NCBI GenBank assembly: GCA_020860575.1
Contig: JAJBUB010000101.1
Span: 1 to 32,895, forward strand
DNA: 32,895 nucleotides
Direction: 5' to 3'
Source: Clostridiales bacterium
GTDB lineage: Bacteria; Bacillota; Clostridia; Oscillospirales; Oscillospiraceae
Shown here: one piece after another, positions 24,316-32,214 of the stretch
Position numbering within the stretch: position 1 is the stretch's first letter
Layout of the letters: each line of letters begins with the position of its first letter
Notes under the pieces: model-generated
Seen by the model: the letters and a program-made list of their open reading frames with translations, nothing else
The model's database searches: none
Told to the model about the DNA's origin: nothing
Made by a program: the position numbers and the translations under genes

Positions 24316-25086
24316 ATGCGCAATATCGCCTTACAGCTGATGTATGTGGGCACCGCCTACCACGGCTGGCAGATTCAGAAGAACGGCGCCACCGTCCAGG
24401 AGACGCTGGAACAGGCGGTGGCCCGGGTGGTGAAGCATCCCGTCCGGTTCACCGGGGCGGGGCGCACCGACGCCGGTGTCCACGCCAGAGTATATATCGC
24501 CAACTTCCGCACAGACTGCTCCATCCCCTGCGACCGGATGCCTCTGGCCTTCAACGCCCAGCTGCCGGAGGACATCGTGGTGGTCTCCGCCCGGGAGGTG
24601 TCCCCGGAGTTCAACGCCATCGCCTCCTGCCTCAAAAAGGAGTACACCTATCAGGTGTTCAACTCCCGGATACGGAACGCATTTTATGTCAACCGAGCCT
24701 ACTTCTATCCCAAGCGGCTGGACGAGGGGGTGATGGCCCGGGCGGCGGAGCAGTTCGTGGGGACCCACGATTTCGCCGCGGTCCGGGACGCAGGCACCAA
24801 TGTCCGCTCCACCGTCCGGACCGTCTACTACTTCGACGTGGCCCGGGAGGGGGACCTGATCACCCTGAAGGTGTGCGCCAACGGATTTTTGTACAACATG
24901 GTCCGTATCATGGTGGGGACGGTCCTCTATGCCGCCGAGGGCAAGCTGACCCCGGCGGAGATCGGGGACATCCTGCTGCGTGGAAATCGGGTAGAGGCGG
25001 GGCCGACGGTGCCTCCCGGCGGACTCTACATGACCCAGCTGTGGTACCGGGAACCGGTGGGGCTGGATACAGACCCGGAGGAATAG
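24316..25086 (+). CDS. truA: tRNA pseudouridine(38-40) synthase TruA (ECF-linked copy)
   Basis: The 256-residue enzyme converts uridines 38-40 of the tRNA anticodon arm to pseudouridine. It has the catalytic motif [11 protein letters not shown] with Asp52, the early YVGTAYHGWQ segment and the late NGFLYNMVRIMVGT segment, all diagnostic of TruA. I set the start at ATG 24316, preceded by GGGAGGGG; the frame is open far upstream, but that part lies under ecfT. Its position after ecfA1-ecfA2-ecfT is the standard Firmicute arrangement. A second truA lies at 30645-31391 on the other strand. Confidence 0.95.
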   Translation: MRNIALQLMYVGTAYHGWQIQKNGATVQETLEQAVARVVKHPVRFTGAGRTDAGVHARVYIANFRTDCSIPCDRMPLAFNAQLPEDIVVVSAREVSPEFNAIASCLKKEYTYQVFNSRIRNAFYVNRAYFYPKRLDEGVMARAAEQFVGTHDFAAVRDAGTNVRSTVRTVYYFDVAREGDLITLKVCANGFLYNMVRIMVGTVLYAAEGKLTPAEIGDILLRGNRVEAGPTVPPGGLYMTQLWYREPVGLDTDPEE

Positions 25087-25089
25087 CCC

Positions 25090-26292
25090 ATGGAAGAAAA
25101 ACAGGAAAATCAAACGGTGGCCCGGAAGGACGGAGAACGCCAAAAGAAGGAGACTCCCGGCTGGCTGAAGGTGCTGCTGCGCATTTTGGCGAGCATCCTT
25201 ACCGCGCTGCTGGTAGCGCTGGCGGTGGTGCTGGTGATCAACCGGGACCAGCTCAACCTGGACCTGGTCAAGCGATACCTCACCTATCAGGCCCTGGAGC
25301 GGACGGAGGAGGGCCAGGGGGTGGAGTTTGACCTCTCCTCGGAGACGAACAACACCTATGCCGCCCTGAGCGACAGCCTCATCGTCTGTAACGCCAACCA
25401 CATCTGGGTCTACTCCGACGGAGGTACGGCCTATGTGGACATGGAGGCAGCCCTGGCCCAGCCGGTGGTGCAGACGGCGGGGAGCTATGCCCTGGTCTAC
25501 GACGCCGGAGGCGGGGAGCTGTATCTGTTCTCCGGCCGTATGCTGGTCTGGGAATACGAGACGTCGGGGGACTACGGGCTGATCTCCGCCCGGGTGAACG
25601 ACCAGGGCTGGGTCGCCGTGGCGGAGCAGGCCACCGGCTACAAGGCGGCGGTGACGGTCTATGATGCCGACCAGAACAAAATCGTCACGGAAAACATCTC
25701 CTCCAGCTTTGTCATGGACGCGGCGGTATCCCCGGACAACGACCAGGTGGCCCTGCTGACTATCGGCCAGGACGGGATGGACTTCGTCTCCACCCTGACG
25801 CTGTACAGCTGCTCCGATGGCAGCGAGATCGTCTCCGCCCAGGTGTCCGACGGCGTGATACTCGACCTGTCCTGGGACGACAGCGGGCTGTGGCTCCAGG
25901 AGGAGAGCGGCGTCCGCCGCCTGGACGACGAGCTGGAGGAGCTGGGGAGCTGGACGGAGAGCAGCGGCTACCTCCAGAGCTATTCCCTCCGGGACGGATA
26001 TGCGGTGGAGTATTTCAGCTATTACCGCTCCGGCGCACTGGGGGAGATCGTGGTGCTGGACGACCAGGGAGCGGTCTCCGGCACGCTGGAGATCGAGGGA
26101 GAGGTGCTGTCCGTGACAGCGGCGGGCCGGTATATCGCCGTACTCACCGCCGGCGAGCTGACGGTCTACACCTCCGACCTGGAGGAATATGCTTCCATGG
26201 AAAACAGCGAGGGGGCGCTCCGGGCGCTGGCCAGGTCTGACGGCACGGTTATGCTCGTCGGAAACGGCACGGCCCACGTCTTTTTACCGTAA
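25090..26292 (+). CDS. DUF5711-like membrane-anchored beta-propeller protein
   Basis: The 400-residue protein has a charged N-terminal tail (1-25), a single membrane helix at about 28-50 (VLLRILASILTALLVALAVV) and a large extracytoplasmic part. That part is built of short repeated beta segments with Ser/Asp/Gly turns (for example LIVCNANHIWVYSDGG, AAVSPDNDQVALLTIG, LSWDDSGLWL), as in WD40-like propellers. The arrangement matches the DUF5711 family of Clostridia, for which I know no function. It starts four bases after truA and is followed 18 bases later by a CvpA-like gene. An envelope or sporulation-surface role is possible but not shown. Confidence 0.75.
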   Translation: MEEKQENQTVARKDGERQKKETPGWLKVLLRILASILTALLVALAVVLVINRDQLNLDLVKRYLTYQALERTEEGQGVEFDLSSETNNTYAALSDSLIVCNANHIWVYSDGGTAYVDMEAALAQPVVQTAGSYALVYDAGGGELYLFSGRMLVWEYETSGDYGLISARVNDQGWVAVAEQATGYKAAVTVYDADQNKIVTENISSSFVMDAAVSPDNDQVALLTIGQDGMDFVSTLTLYSCSDGSEIVSAQVSDGVILDLSWDDSGLWLQEESGVRRLDDELEELGSWTESSGYLQSYSLRDGYAVEYFSYYRSGALGEIVVLDDQGAVSGTLEIEGEVLSVTAAGRYIAVLTAGELTVYTSDLEEYASMENSEGALRALARSDGTVMLVGNGTAHVFLP

Positions 26293-26309
26293 GAGGGAGA
26301 GGGAGAAAT

Positions 26310-26981
26310 ATGAATCTGTTTGATGTGATTATTATTGTCGTGCTGGTGCTGTTCACCGTTCTGGGCGCCCGGCGGGGGCTGATCATGACCCTGTGCGGCC
26401 TGGTGACGGCCATCCTGGCCCTGGTGGGCGCCCAGTTCGTGGCGGACAATCTGACGCCCACCGTGGCCCAGATGATCCAGCCCGCCATTCAGAGCAGCAT
26501 CCAGCAGTCCATTGACGAGGCGCTGGACACAGAGCCGGAGACGGAGAGCGAGGCCTCCGCGGCGCTGAAGGAGGGAGGCGTCCTCGCCCAGATCTTCGAT
26601 TCCGAGGTCTATCAGGAGTTCTCCCAGTCCATCCAGGAGTCCATCGACCAGGGGATTCAGGAGGCGACGTCCGGCGTGGCGGAGAGCATGGCGGTCAGCC
26701 TGTCCTGCTCCATCGCCTGGCTGGTGCTGTATGTGGTCGCCTTCGGGGTGATCCTGGTGCTGGGCAATCTGGCGGCCCGGGTGCTGAACGTGGCGGCCCG
26801 GCTGCCGGGACTGCACTTCCTGAACAAGTCCCTGGGGGGCGTCTGCGGCCTGGTGCGGGGGCTTGTCATCGTGGCGGTGGTCTGCTCCCTGGGGTCCTGC
26901 TTTGGCCTGATCTCCCAGGAGAGCATCCAAAACAGCCTTCTGCTGGAGACGTTCGCCTCCTTTACCACCTTTTCCCTGTAG
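26310..26981 (+). CDS. CvpA-family membrane protein
   Basis: The 223-residue protein starts MNLFDVIIIVVLVLFTVLGARRGL, the typical CvpA opening, and has a second helix at about 27-45. A long soluble insert rich in Gln, Ser and Glu follows (about 50-130), then two further helices near 137-158 and 178-200 (GGVCGLVRGLVIVAVV). CvpA proteins are linked to colicin V production in E. coli and to envelope homeostasis elsewhere; the role in Clostridia is unknown. The insert makes it longer than the usual 160-180 residues. The RBS is GAGGGAGAGGGAG. It is probably the last gene of the operon that begins at the methyltransferase; no clear terminator follows. Confidence 0.85.
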   Translation: MNLFDVIIIVVLVLFTVLGARRGLIMTLCGLVTAILALVGAQFVADNLTPTVAQMIQPAIQSSIQQSIDEALDTEPETESEASAALKEGGVLAQIFDSEVYQEFSQSIQESIDQGIQEATSGVAESMAVSLSCSIAWLVLYVVAFGVILVLGNLAARVLNVAARLPGLHFLNKSLGGVCGLVRGLVIVAVVCSLGSCFGLISQESIQNSLLLETFASFTTFSL

Positions 26982-27007
26982 AAGAAACGGGAATACGACT
27001 AGATTTG

Positions 27008-27045
27008 TTCACAATTATATGATATTCTTTCCCTAAAATTGTGAA
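27008..27045. repeat. Perfect inverted repeat upstream of the Clp gene
   Basis: TTCACAATT (27008-27016) and AATTGTGAA (27037-27045) are perfect complements around a 20-base AT-rich centre with possible -10 sequences (TATGAT at 27018-27023). It is not CIRCE and not a CtsR box. Immediately after it GCCCTC/GAGGGC (27046-27062) could form a small hairpin ahead of the ribosome site. It may be an operator; no regulator is recognised. Confidence 0.45.
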
Positions 27046-27078
27046 GCCCTCCCAGAGAGGGCGCTAAGGAGTATCTAT

Positions 27079-29661
27079 ATGCAGCCTGTACTGTGTTCTA
27101 AATGCCATAAAAACATGGCGGTGATCTTCCTGACCAAAATGGACGGCGGGGAGACGAAGAATGAGGGCTATTGCCTGAGCTGCGCCAAGGGCATGGGCAT
27201 CAAGCCGGTGGACGACCTGCTGAGCAAGATGGGCATCTCGGACGACGACCTGGACAACCTGACCAACGACATGATGTCCGCCTTTGGCGGCCCGGAGGCC
27301 ATGGAGTCTCTGATGGAGAGCCAGCAGCCCACCGACGGGGAGAACGGGGACGACGAGGAGGATGAGGAGGACGGCAAGACCGCCACCTTCCCCTTCCTGA
27401 ATCGCCTGTTCGGCTCCTCCAATCCCCCCGCCCCCCAGCGGGAGGAGCGGGAGGACAACCGCAGCCGGGACGACGGGAATCGTTCCGACCAGAAGCAGCA
27501 GAAAAACGGCGGCCAGAAGCGGAAATTCCTGGAGAACTACTGCACGTCCCTGACCCGCCAGGCCCGGGAGGGCAAGCTGGACGGGGTCATCGGCCGGGAG
27601 CAGGAGATCTCCCGGGTGATGCAGATCTTGAACCGCCGCCAGAAGAACAACCCCTGCCTCATCGGCGAGCCGGGCGTAGGCAAGACCGCCATCGCCGAGG
27701 GTCTGGCCCTGCGCATCGCCTCCGGCGACGTGCCCTATAAGCTCCAGGACAAGGAGGTCTATCTCCTGGACCTGACCGCCCTGGTGGCGGGCACCCAGTT
27801 CCGGGGCCAGTTTGAGAGCCGGATGAAGGGCTTGATCGAAGAGATCAAGAAGATCGGGAACATCATCCTGGTCATTGACGAGATCCATAACATCGTGGGG
27901 GCCGGAGACGCCGAGGGGTCCATGAACGCCGCCAACATCCTCAAGCCCGCCCTGAGCCGCGGGGAAATTCAGGTGATCGGCGCCACCACCTACAACGAGT
28001 ACCGGAAATACATCGAGAAGGACGCCGCCCTGGAGCGCCGGTTCCAGCCGGTGAACGTGGCGGAGCCGTCCATCGACGACTCGGTGCAGATTCTGGAGGG
28101 CATCGCCCACTTCTACGAGGACTATCATCAGGTGACTATCCCGAAGCCCATTCTGCGCCAGGCAGTCACCCTGTCCGAGCGGTATATCACCGACCGGTAT
28201 CTGCCGGATAAGGCCATCGACCTCATCGACGAGGCCTGCTCCGACGTGAACCTCCACAACGCTAACCTGGCCCGACTGGCCGCCATCCAAAAGGAGCGGG
28301 CGGATCTGGCCAAGGAGAAGGAGCTGATCCTGGCCAGCCAGGAGCAGCAGTCCTCCCAGCGCTCTGCCCGGCTCAAGGAGAACGAGCAGAAGCAGTCCCG
28401 GTGCCGCCAGCAGCTCACCGCCGTCAACAACGAGGCCATCAGCCTGCAAAGCGGCGGGGGAGACGAGTCCCAGCGGGAGGAGCGGCTGCGCCTGATCGGA
28501 CAGCGGTCGGAGAAGCTCCGGGAGGAGCTGCGCACTCTCCAGGAGGAGCGCAACAACATCCAGACCACCCCGGAGGACAACCGGGGCTACGAGCGGCTGG
28601 CCTACCTCCGCAGCGCCGAGCTGAAGCTGGACGAGGAGCAGCGCAGCCTGGAGAGCCAGGGCCGTCCCCAGCTGGGGGTGGAGAACCTGGCCCGGGTCAT
28701 CGAGCTGTGGACGAACATTCCCGCCAGCCGCATCCAGGAGGAGGAGTTTGCCCGCCTGAGCCAGCTGGACCAGCGGCTCAAGCAGCACATCATCGGCCAG
28801 GACGAGGCGGTGGATGCCGTCACCCGGGCCATCCGCCGGAACCGGGTGGGCATCTCCCCCAAGCACAAGCCGGTCTCCTTCATCTTCGTCGGCTCTACCG
28901 GCGTGGGCAAGACCGAGCTGGTCAAGCAGCTGGCCCAGGACCTGTTCAACAGCCCGGAGTCCCTGATCCGGCTGGATATGTCCGAGTTTATGGAAAAGCA
29001 CGCCGTCTCCCGCATCGTGGGGTCGCCTCCCGGCTATGTGGGGTATGACGAGGCGGGGCAGCTCACCGAAAAAATCCGCCGGAAGCCCTACTCCGTCATC
29101 CTCTTTGACGAGATCGAGAAGGCCCACCCGGACGTGCTGAACATCCTGCTCCAGATTCTGGACGACGGCCAGATCACCGACGCCCACGGGCGGAAGGTGA
29201 ACTTTGAGAACACCGTCATCGTCATGACCTCCAATGCGGGCAGCGAGGCCAAAAACGGCAGCGTGGGCTTTGGCCGCACCGCCGACGAGCAGGACAAGGA
29301 GAAGACCATGAAGGCCCTCCAGTCCTTCCTGCGGCCGGAATTTATCAACCGCGTGGATGAAATCGTCCACTTCAACCATCTGAGCGAGGAGAACTTCAAG
29401 GGCATCACCGGCATTATGCTGGGCGAGCTGAGGGACTCCCTGGCGGAGAAGGGCATCACCCTCACCTGGGACGACGCCCTGGTGGACTACCTGACCCGGA
29501 AGTCCTACTCCCTGACCTACGGGGCCAGGAACCTCCGGCGGCTCATCCAGAAGGAGCTGGAGGACGTGATCGCCCAGCGGCTCATTCAGAACTACGACCA
29601 GCAGATCACCTTCCTCCAGGCCACGGCGGAGGACGACCAGATTTTGCTTATCAGCGGCTGA
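27079..29661 (+). CDS. Clp AAA+ unfoldase (ClpE/ClpC-like) with zinc finger and long middle domain
   Basis: The 860-residue ATPase unfolds proteins, probably for ClpP. The N terminus is a four-cysteine zinc finger (Cys6, Cys9, Cys32, Cys35) as in ClpE, in place of the Clp_N domain, followed by an acidic linker to about 145. AAA-1 has Walker A GEPGVGKT (196-203) and Walker B VIDEIH (265-270). A coiled-coil middle domain runs from about 388 to 532; at roughly 145 residues it is the length of the ClpB middle domain rather than that of ClpC or ClpE. AAA-2 has GSTGVGKT (605-612) and LFDEIE (675-680). The VGF tripeptide (729-731) is the ClpP-docking loop that ClpB lacks. The start is ATG 27079, with AAGGAG upstream. 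No CtsR box is seen. Confidence 0.92.
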   Translation: MQPVLCSKCHKNMAVIFLTKMDGGETKNEGYCLSCAKGMGIKPVDDLLSKMGISDDDLDNLTNDMMSAFGGPEAMESLMESQQPTDGENGDDEEDEEDGKTATFPFLNRLFGSSNPPAPQREEREDNRSRDDGNRSDQKQQKNGGQKRKFLENYCTSLTRQAREGKLDGVIGREQEISRVMQILNRRQKNNPCLIGEPGVGKTAIAEGLALRIASGDVPYKLQDKEVYLLDLTALVAGTQFRGQFESRMKGLIEEIKKIGNIILVIDEIHNIVGAGDAEGSMNAANILKPALSRGEIQVIGATTYNEYRKYIEKDAALERRFQPVNVAEPSIDDSVQILEGIAHFYEDYHQVTIPKPILRQAVTLSERYITDRYLPDKAIDLIDEACSDVNLHNANLARLAAIQKERADLAKEKELILASQEQQSSQRSARLKENEQKQSRCRQQLTAVNNEAISLQSGGGDESQREERLRLIGQRSEKLREELRTLQEERNNIQTTPEDNRGYERLAYLRSAELKLDEEQRSLESQGRPQLGVENLARVIELWTNIPASRIQEEEFARLSQLDQRLKQHIIGQDEAVDAVTRAIRRNRVGISPKHKPVSFIFVGSTGVGKTELVKQLAQDLFNSPESLIRLDMSEFMEKHAVSRIVGSPPGYVGYDEAGQLTEKIRRKPYSVILFDEIEKAHPDVLNILLQILDDGQITDAHGRKVNFENTVIVMTSNAGSEAKNGSVGFGRTADEQDKEKTMKALQSFLRPEFINRVDEIVHFNHLSEENFKGITGIMLGELRDSLAEKGITLTWDDALVDYLTRKSYSLTYGARNLRRLIQKELEDVIAQRLIQNYDQQITFLQATAEDDQILLISG

Positions 29662-29710
29662 CGACCGACCAGAATATTTGATTGAAACGAAAGAAGGCGA
29701 GGTGAGGGGA

Positions 29711-30613
29711 GTGCTGGATGTCTGTCTGCTGGGGACAGGGGGGACCATGCCCCTGCCCGGACGGTGGCTGACCTCCCTGGTGCTGCGGTGCAACGGACAC
29801 AGTCTGCTCATCGACGCCGGGGAGGGGACCCAGATCGCCGCCCGGGAGGCGGGATGCACCTTCAAGAGCCTGGACACCATCTGCATCACCCACCTCCACG
29901 CCGACCACACCGCGGGACTGCCGGGGCTGCTGCTGACCATGGGCAACATGGACCGGACAGAGCCGGTGACGGTGATCGGGCCGGTGGGCATCGGACGGGT
30001 GATGGAGGCGGTGAAGGTCATCGCCCCGGAGCTGGCCTTTCCCGTGACCGTCCGGGAGCTGCCGACGGAGACGGTGCAGACCGTTGACCTGGGAGACTGG
30101 ACGATCACCGCTTTCCCCTTGCGGCACACGGTTCCCTGCTTTGGCTATCTGGCGGAGGTGCCTCGGAAGGGAAAATTCGACCCGGCCCGGGCGGCCCAGG
30201 CGGGCATTCCCAAACAGCTCTGGAAGCGTCTCCAGCAGGGGGAGACGGTGGACGGTTTTACCCCGGACATGGTGCTGGGCCCCGCCCGAAAGGGCATCCG
30301 GCTGGTCTACGCCACCGACACCCGCCCGGCCAAGGCCCTCTATCGGGCCGCCGCCGATGCCGATCTGCTCATCTGCGAGGGGATGTACGGCGAGGCGGAA
30401 AAGCTCCCCAAGGCCAAGGAGACCTGTCACATGATGTTCCAGGAGGCCGCCAAGACGGCGAAGCGAGCCGGGGCCAAGGAGCTGTGGCTGACCCATTTCA
30501 GCCCTTCGCTCAACCACCCGGAGAGCTGCCTCTCCGCGGCCACCGACCTGTTCCCCGCCGCCTCCCTGGGCTACAGCGGACGAAGGACGACGATCAGATT
30601 TCCCGGCGAATGA
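29711..30613 (+). CDS. rnz: Ribonuclease Z
   Basis: The endonuclease trims tRNA 3' ends. The 300-residue MBL-fold protein has the Zn site THLHADHTAG with His61, His63, Asp65 and His66. The early GTGGTMPLPGRWLTS is also diagnostic, as are the late ligands in RHTVPCFG (His), VYATDTRPA (Asp) and LTHFSPS (His). I chose the GTG start at 29711: AGGTGAGGGG lies directly upstream and the protein then begins MLDVCLLGTGG, the usual RNase Z opening. The frame is open to a TTG at 29678 without a ribosome site. It starts 49 bases after the Clp gene, so it may be co-transcribed. Its stop codon lies inside the loop of its own terminator. Confidence 0.93.
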   Translation: MLDVCLLGTGGTMPLPGRWLTSLVLRCNGHSLLIDAGEGTQIAAREAGCTFKSLDTICITHLHADHTAGLPGLLLTMGNMDRTEPVTVIGPVGIGRVMEAVKVIAPELAFPVTVRELPTETVQTVDLGDWTITAFPLRHTVPCFGYLAEVPRKGKFDPARAAQAGIPKQLWKRLQQGETVDGFTPDMVLGPARKGIRLVYATDTRPAKALYRAAADADLLICEGMYGEAEKLPKAKETCHMMFQEAAKTAKRAGAKELWLTHFSPSLNHPESCLSAATDLFPAASLGYSGRRTTIRFPGE

Positions 30614-30633
30614 GCTTCGCCGGGATTTCTTTT
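30601..30633 (+). terminator. Intrinsic terminator overlapping the end of rnz
   Basis: TCCCGGCGAA (30601-30610) pairs perfectly with TTCGCCGGGA (30616-30625), followed by TTTCTTTT. The left arm encodes the last residues of RNase Z and the loop contains its TGA stop. Confidence 0.92.
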
Positions 30634-30644
30634 GCGGGAATATC

Positions 30645-31391
30645 TTATTTTGCTCCGTAGAACACCGTCTCCAGCATCAGCCCGTGGGGCGGGAGCGCCC
30701 CTGCGGCGGCGCTCCGATCTCTGGCCGCCAGCACTGCCGTCATGGAGTCCGGCTCCCGGAGGCCCAGACCCACCTCCACCAGCGTCCCGGCCAGGATGCG
30801 CACCATGCGGTTGAGAAATCCGTCCCCCCGGAACCGCAGCTCCACCACCGGCCCGGACCGGGTGACAGAGATGTGGCTCACCGTCCGGACGGTGGATTTT
30901 TTGTACCTGGTCAGGCCGCAGAAGGAGCGGAAATCGTGCTGCCCCTCCAGCAGCCGGGCGGCGGCCTCCATCCGCTCCAGGTCCAGGGGCTGGGGGAGGG
31001 CATACCGGTACTTCCGGCCAAAGACGTCCGGGGACGGGGAATTCCAGATGCGGTAGACGTACACCTTGCCCCGGGCGGAGAGCCGGGCGTGGAAGCGCGG
31101 CTCAGCGGGGTCCAGAGACAGCACGCCGATATCCTCGGGGAGATAGCGGTTGAGCGCTTCCAGCAGGGCGGCGCAGTCGGTCGCCTGCTCCAGACGGAAG
31201 GAGACGACCTGCCCGGCGGCGTGGACCCCGGCGTCTGTGCGTCCGGAGGCGCTGACCTCCACCGTCTCCCCGGTCAGCCGGGAGAGGGCGGCCTCCACCC
31301 TGGTCTGGATGGTGTTTTGTGTGTTTCCCTGGCTCTGCCAGCCCTGGTAGCGGCTGCCGTCATAGGCCAAAACCATACGATAGTTCTGCAT
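30645..31391 (-). CDS. truA: tRNA pseudouridine synthase TruA, second copy
   Basis: The 248-residue protein has all TruA landmarks: [12 protein letters not shown] near the start, the catalytic [10 protein letters not shown] with Asp53, YVYRIWN in the middle, and [20 protein letters not shown] late. It should modify tRNA uridines 38-40. It differs clearly from the ECF-linked copy at 24316-25086, so this is an old paralogue or a separately acquired gene rather than a recent duplication. The start is ATG 31391, with AGGAGG eight bases upstream. It is monocistronic, with its own promoter (31457-31485) and a leader that can form a small terminator-like hairpin. Confidence 0.94.
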   Translation of the reverse strand: MQNYRMVLAYDGSRYQGWQSQGNTQNTIQTRVEAALSRLTGETVEVSASGRTDAGVHAAGQVVSFRLEQATDCAALLEALNRYLPEDIGVLSLDPAEPRFHARLSARGKVYVYRIWNSPSPDVFGRKYRYALPQPLDLERMEAAARLLEGQHDFRSFCGLTRYKKSTVRTVSHISVTRSGPVVELRFRGDGFLNRMVRILAGTLVEVGLGLREPDSMTAVLAARDRSAAAGALPPHGLMLETVFYGAK

Positions 31392-31412
31392 GGGAAAAAC
31401 CTCCTGTGCGCG

Positions 31413-31447
31413 AAAAAAGGGACCCGCCCGGCGGGGGCAGAGGCCCC
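31413..31447 (-). promoter_or_regulatory. Attenuator-like leader of the second truA
   Basis: In the minus-strand leader, GGGGC-CTCT-GCCCC (31434-31447) overlaps by two bases with CCCGC-CGG-GCGGG (31423-31435). The second hairpin is followed by TCCC and TTTTTT (31413-31418). Two mutually exclusive hairpins with a T-run is the layout of a transcription attenuator. The short stems make this tentative. Confidence 0.35.
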
Positions 31448-31456
31448 GGCAGGCTC

Positions 31457-31485
31457 ATCATAGCACGACGGAAGGGAAAAGTCAC
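31457..31485 (-). promoter_or_regulatory. Promoter of the second truA
   Basis: On the minus strand GTGACT (31480-31485) and TATGAT (31457-31462) are separated by 17 bp, with a TGC extension before the -10. Confidence 0.6.
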
Positions 31486-31537
31486 CGGGATGTCGGGAAA
31501 AAAGGGGACAATTCCCACAGTTTTTTCCGTTTTGTTA

Positions 31538-31565
31538 TTCCAATTTGGGAAAAATGTGCTATAAT
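31538..31565 (+). promoter_or_regulatory. Extended -10 promoter of nrdR
   Basis: TGC-TATAAT (31557-31565) is a consensus extended -10. The -35 region is weak (TTCCAA at 31538-31543, 16 bp upstream). The leader is about 45 bases. Confidence 0.7.
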
Positions 31566-31617
31566 GAGGCCCAGAAAACGGCGCGGAACGGCGCCGGGAC
31601 GGAGAGGAAGTGCCCCC

Positions 31618-32073
31618 ATGAAATGCCCCTACTGCGGAAAAGTGGACAGCAAGGTGGTGGATTCCCGCCCGGCCGAGGACGGGGAGAGCATCCGCCGGAG
31701 ACGGGAGTGCCTGGCCTGTGGCAAACGGTTCACCACCTATGAGACGGTGGAGACCCTGCCGCTGATCGTGGTCAAAAGGGACGGCAGTCGGCAGAGCTTT
31801 GAGCGGGACAAGGTACTCAGGGGGATCATCCACGCCTGCGCTCAGCGGCCGGTCCCCATGGAGACCATGGAGCGGATCGCCAACGAGGTGGAGCAGGAGC
31901 TGCAAAACTCCATGAATCGGGAGGTCACCGCCGTCCGCATCGGCGAGCTGGTGATGGAAAAGCTCAAGGTGGTGGACGAGGTCTCCTATGTCCGCTTCGC
32001 ATCGGTGTACCGTCAGTTCAAGGACATCGACTCCTTTATGGAGGAGCTGAACAAGCTGCTGGCAGAGCGATAA
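31618..32073 (+). CDS. nrdR: Transcriptional repressor NrdR
   Basis: The 151-residue protein represses ribonucleotide reductase genes in response to (d)ATP. It has the N-terminal zinc ribbon (Cys3, Cys6, Cys31, Cys34; MKCPYCG and CLACGKRF). The ATP-cone at about 49-139 begins [17 protein letters not shown] and includes [13 protein letters not shown]. The length is that of the family. I set the start at ATG 31618, where the family's invariant N terminus begins, with GGAGAGGAAG upstream. No NrdR box is evident at its own promoter, so target genes lie elsewhere. Confidence 0.97.
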   Translation: MKCPYCGKVDSKVVDSRPAEDGESIRRRRECLACGKRFTTYETVETLPLIVVKRDGSRQSFERDKVLRGIIHACAQRPVPMETMERIANEVEQELQNSMNREVTAVRIGELVMEKLKVVDEVSYVRFASVYRQFKDIDSFMEELNKLLAER

Positions 32074-32076
32074 ACC

Positions 32077-32122
32077 GCATCAGACCCGGCCCGGGAAACC
32101 CGTGGGCCGGGTCTGACGCTTT
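32077..32122 (+). terminator. Intrinsic terminator of nrdR
   Basis: TCAGACCCGGCCC (32080-32092) pairs with GGGCCGGGTCTGA (32104-32116), extended by GC/GC beyond one mismatch, and is followed by TTT. The T-run is short. Confidence 0.8.
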
Positions 32123-32132
32123 GTGTGGACAG

Positions 32133-32175
32133 ACAGCGCCGCACCCCCGGCTGTGATGGCGGGGTGCGGCGCTGT
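32133..32175 (-). terminator. Hairpin downstream of glf
   Basis: A perfect 15-bp stem (ACAGCGCCGCACCCC at 32133-32147 with 32161-32175) has a 13-base loop. The minus-strand tail CTGTCTGTCC is weakly T-rich. It is placed to end the leftward glf transcript and lies back to back with the nrdR terminator. Confidence 0.7.
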
Positions 32176-32214
32176 TATGTGCTATGGTCGACAGGGTCGC
32201 CGGGGCGGGAACTC

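Noticed and set aside
24331-26277. A 648-codon minus-strand open frame across truA and the DUF5711-like gene
   Set aside because: The plus strand carries motif-bearing genes with ribosome sites and operon spacing; the antisense frame has none of these.
26982-27078. Search for CtsR (GGTCAAA repeats) or CIRCE elements before the Clp gene
   Set aside because: Neither pattern is present; only the unrelated TTCACAATT inverted repeat is found.
27064-30129. A long minus-strand open frame across the Clp and RNase Z genes
   Set aside because: It is antisense to two well-identified genes with intact catalytic motifs and has shadow-frame composition.
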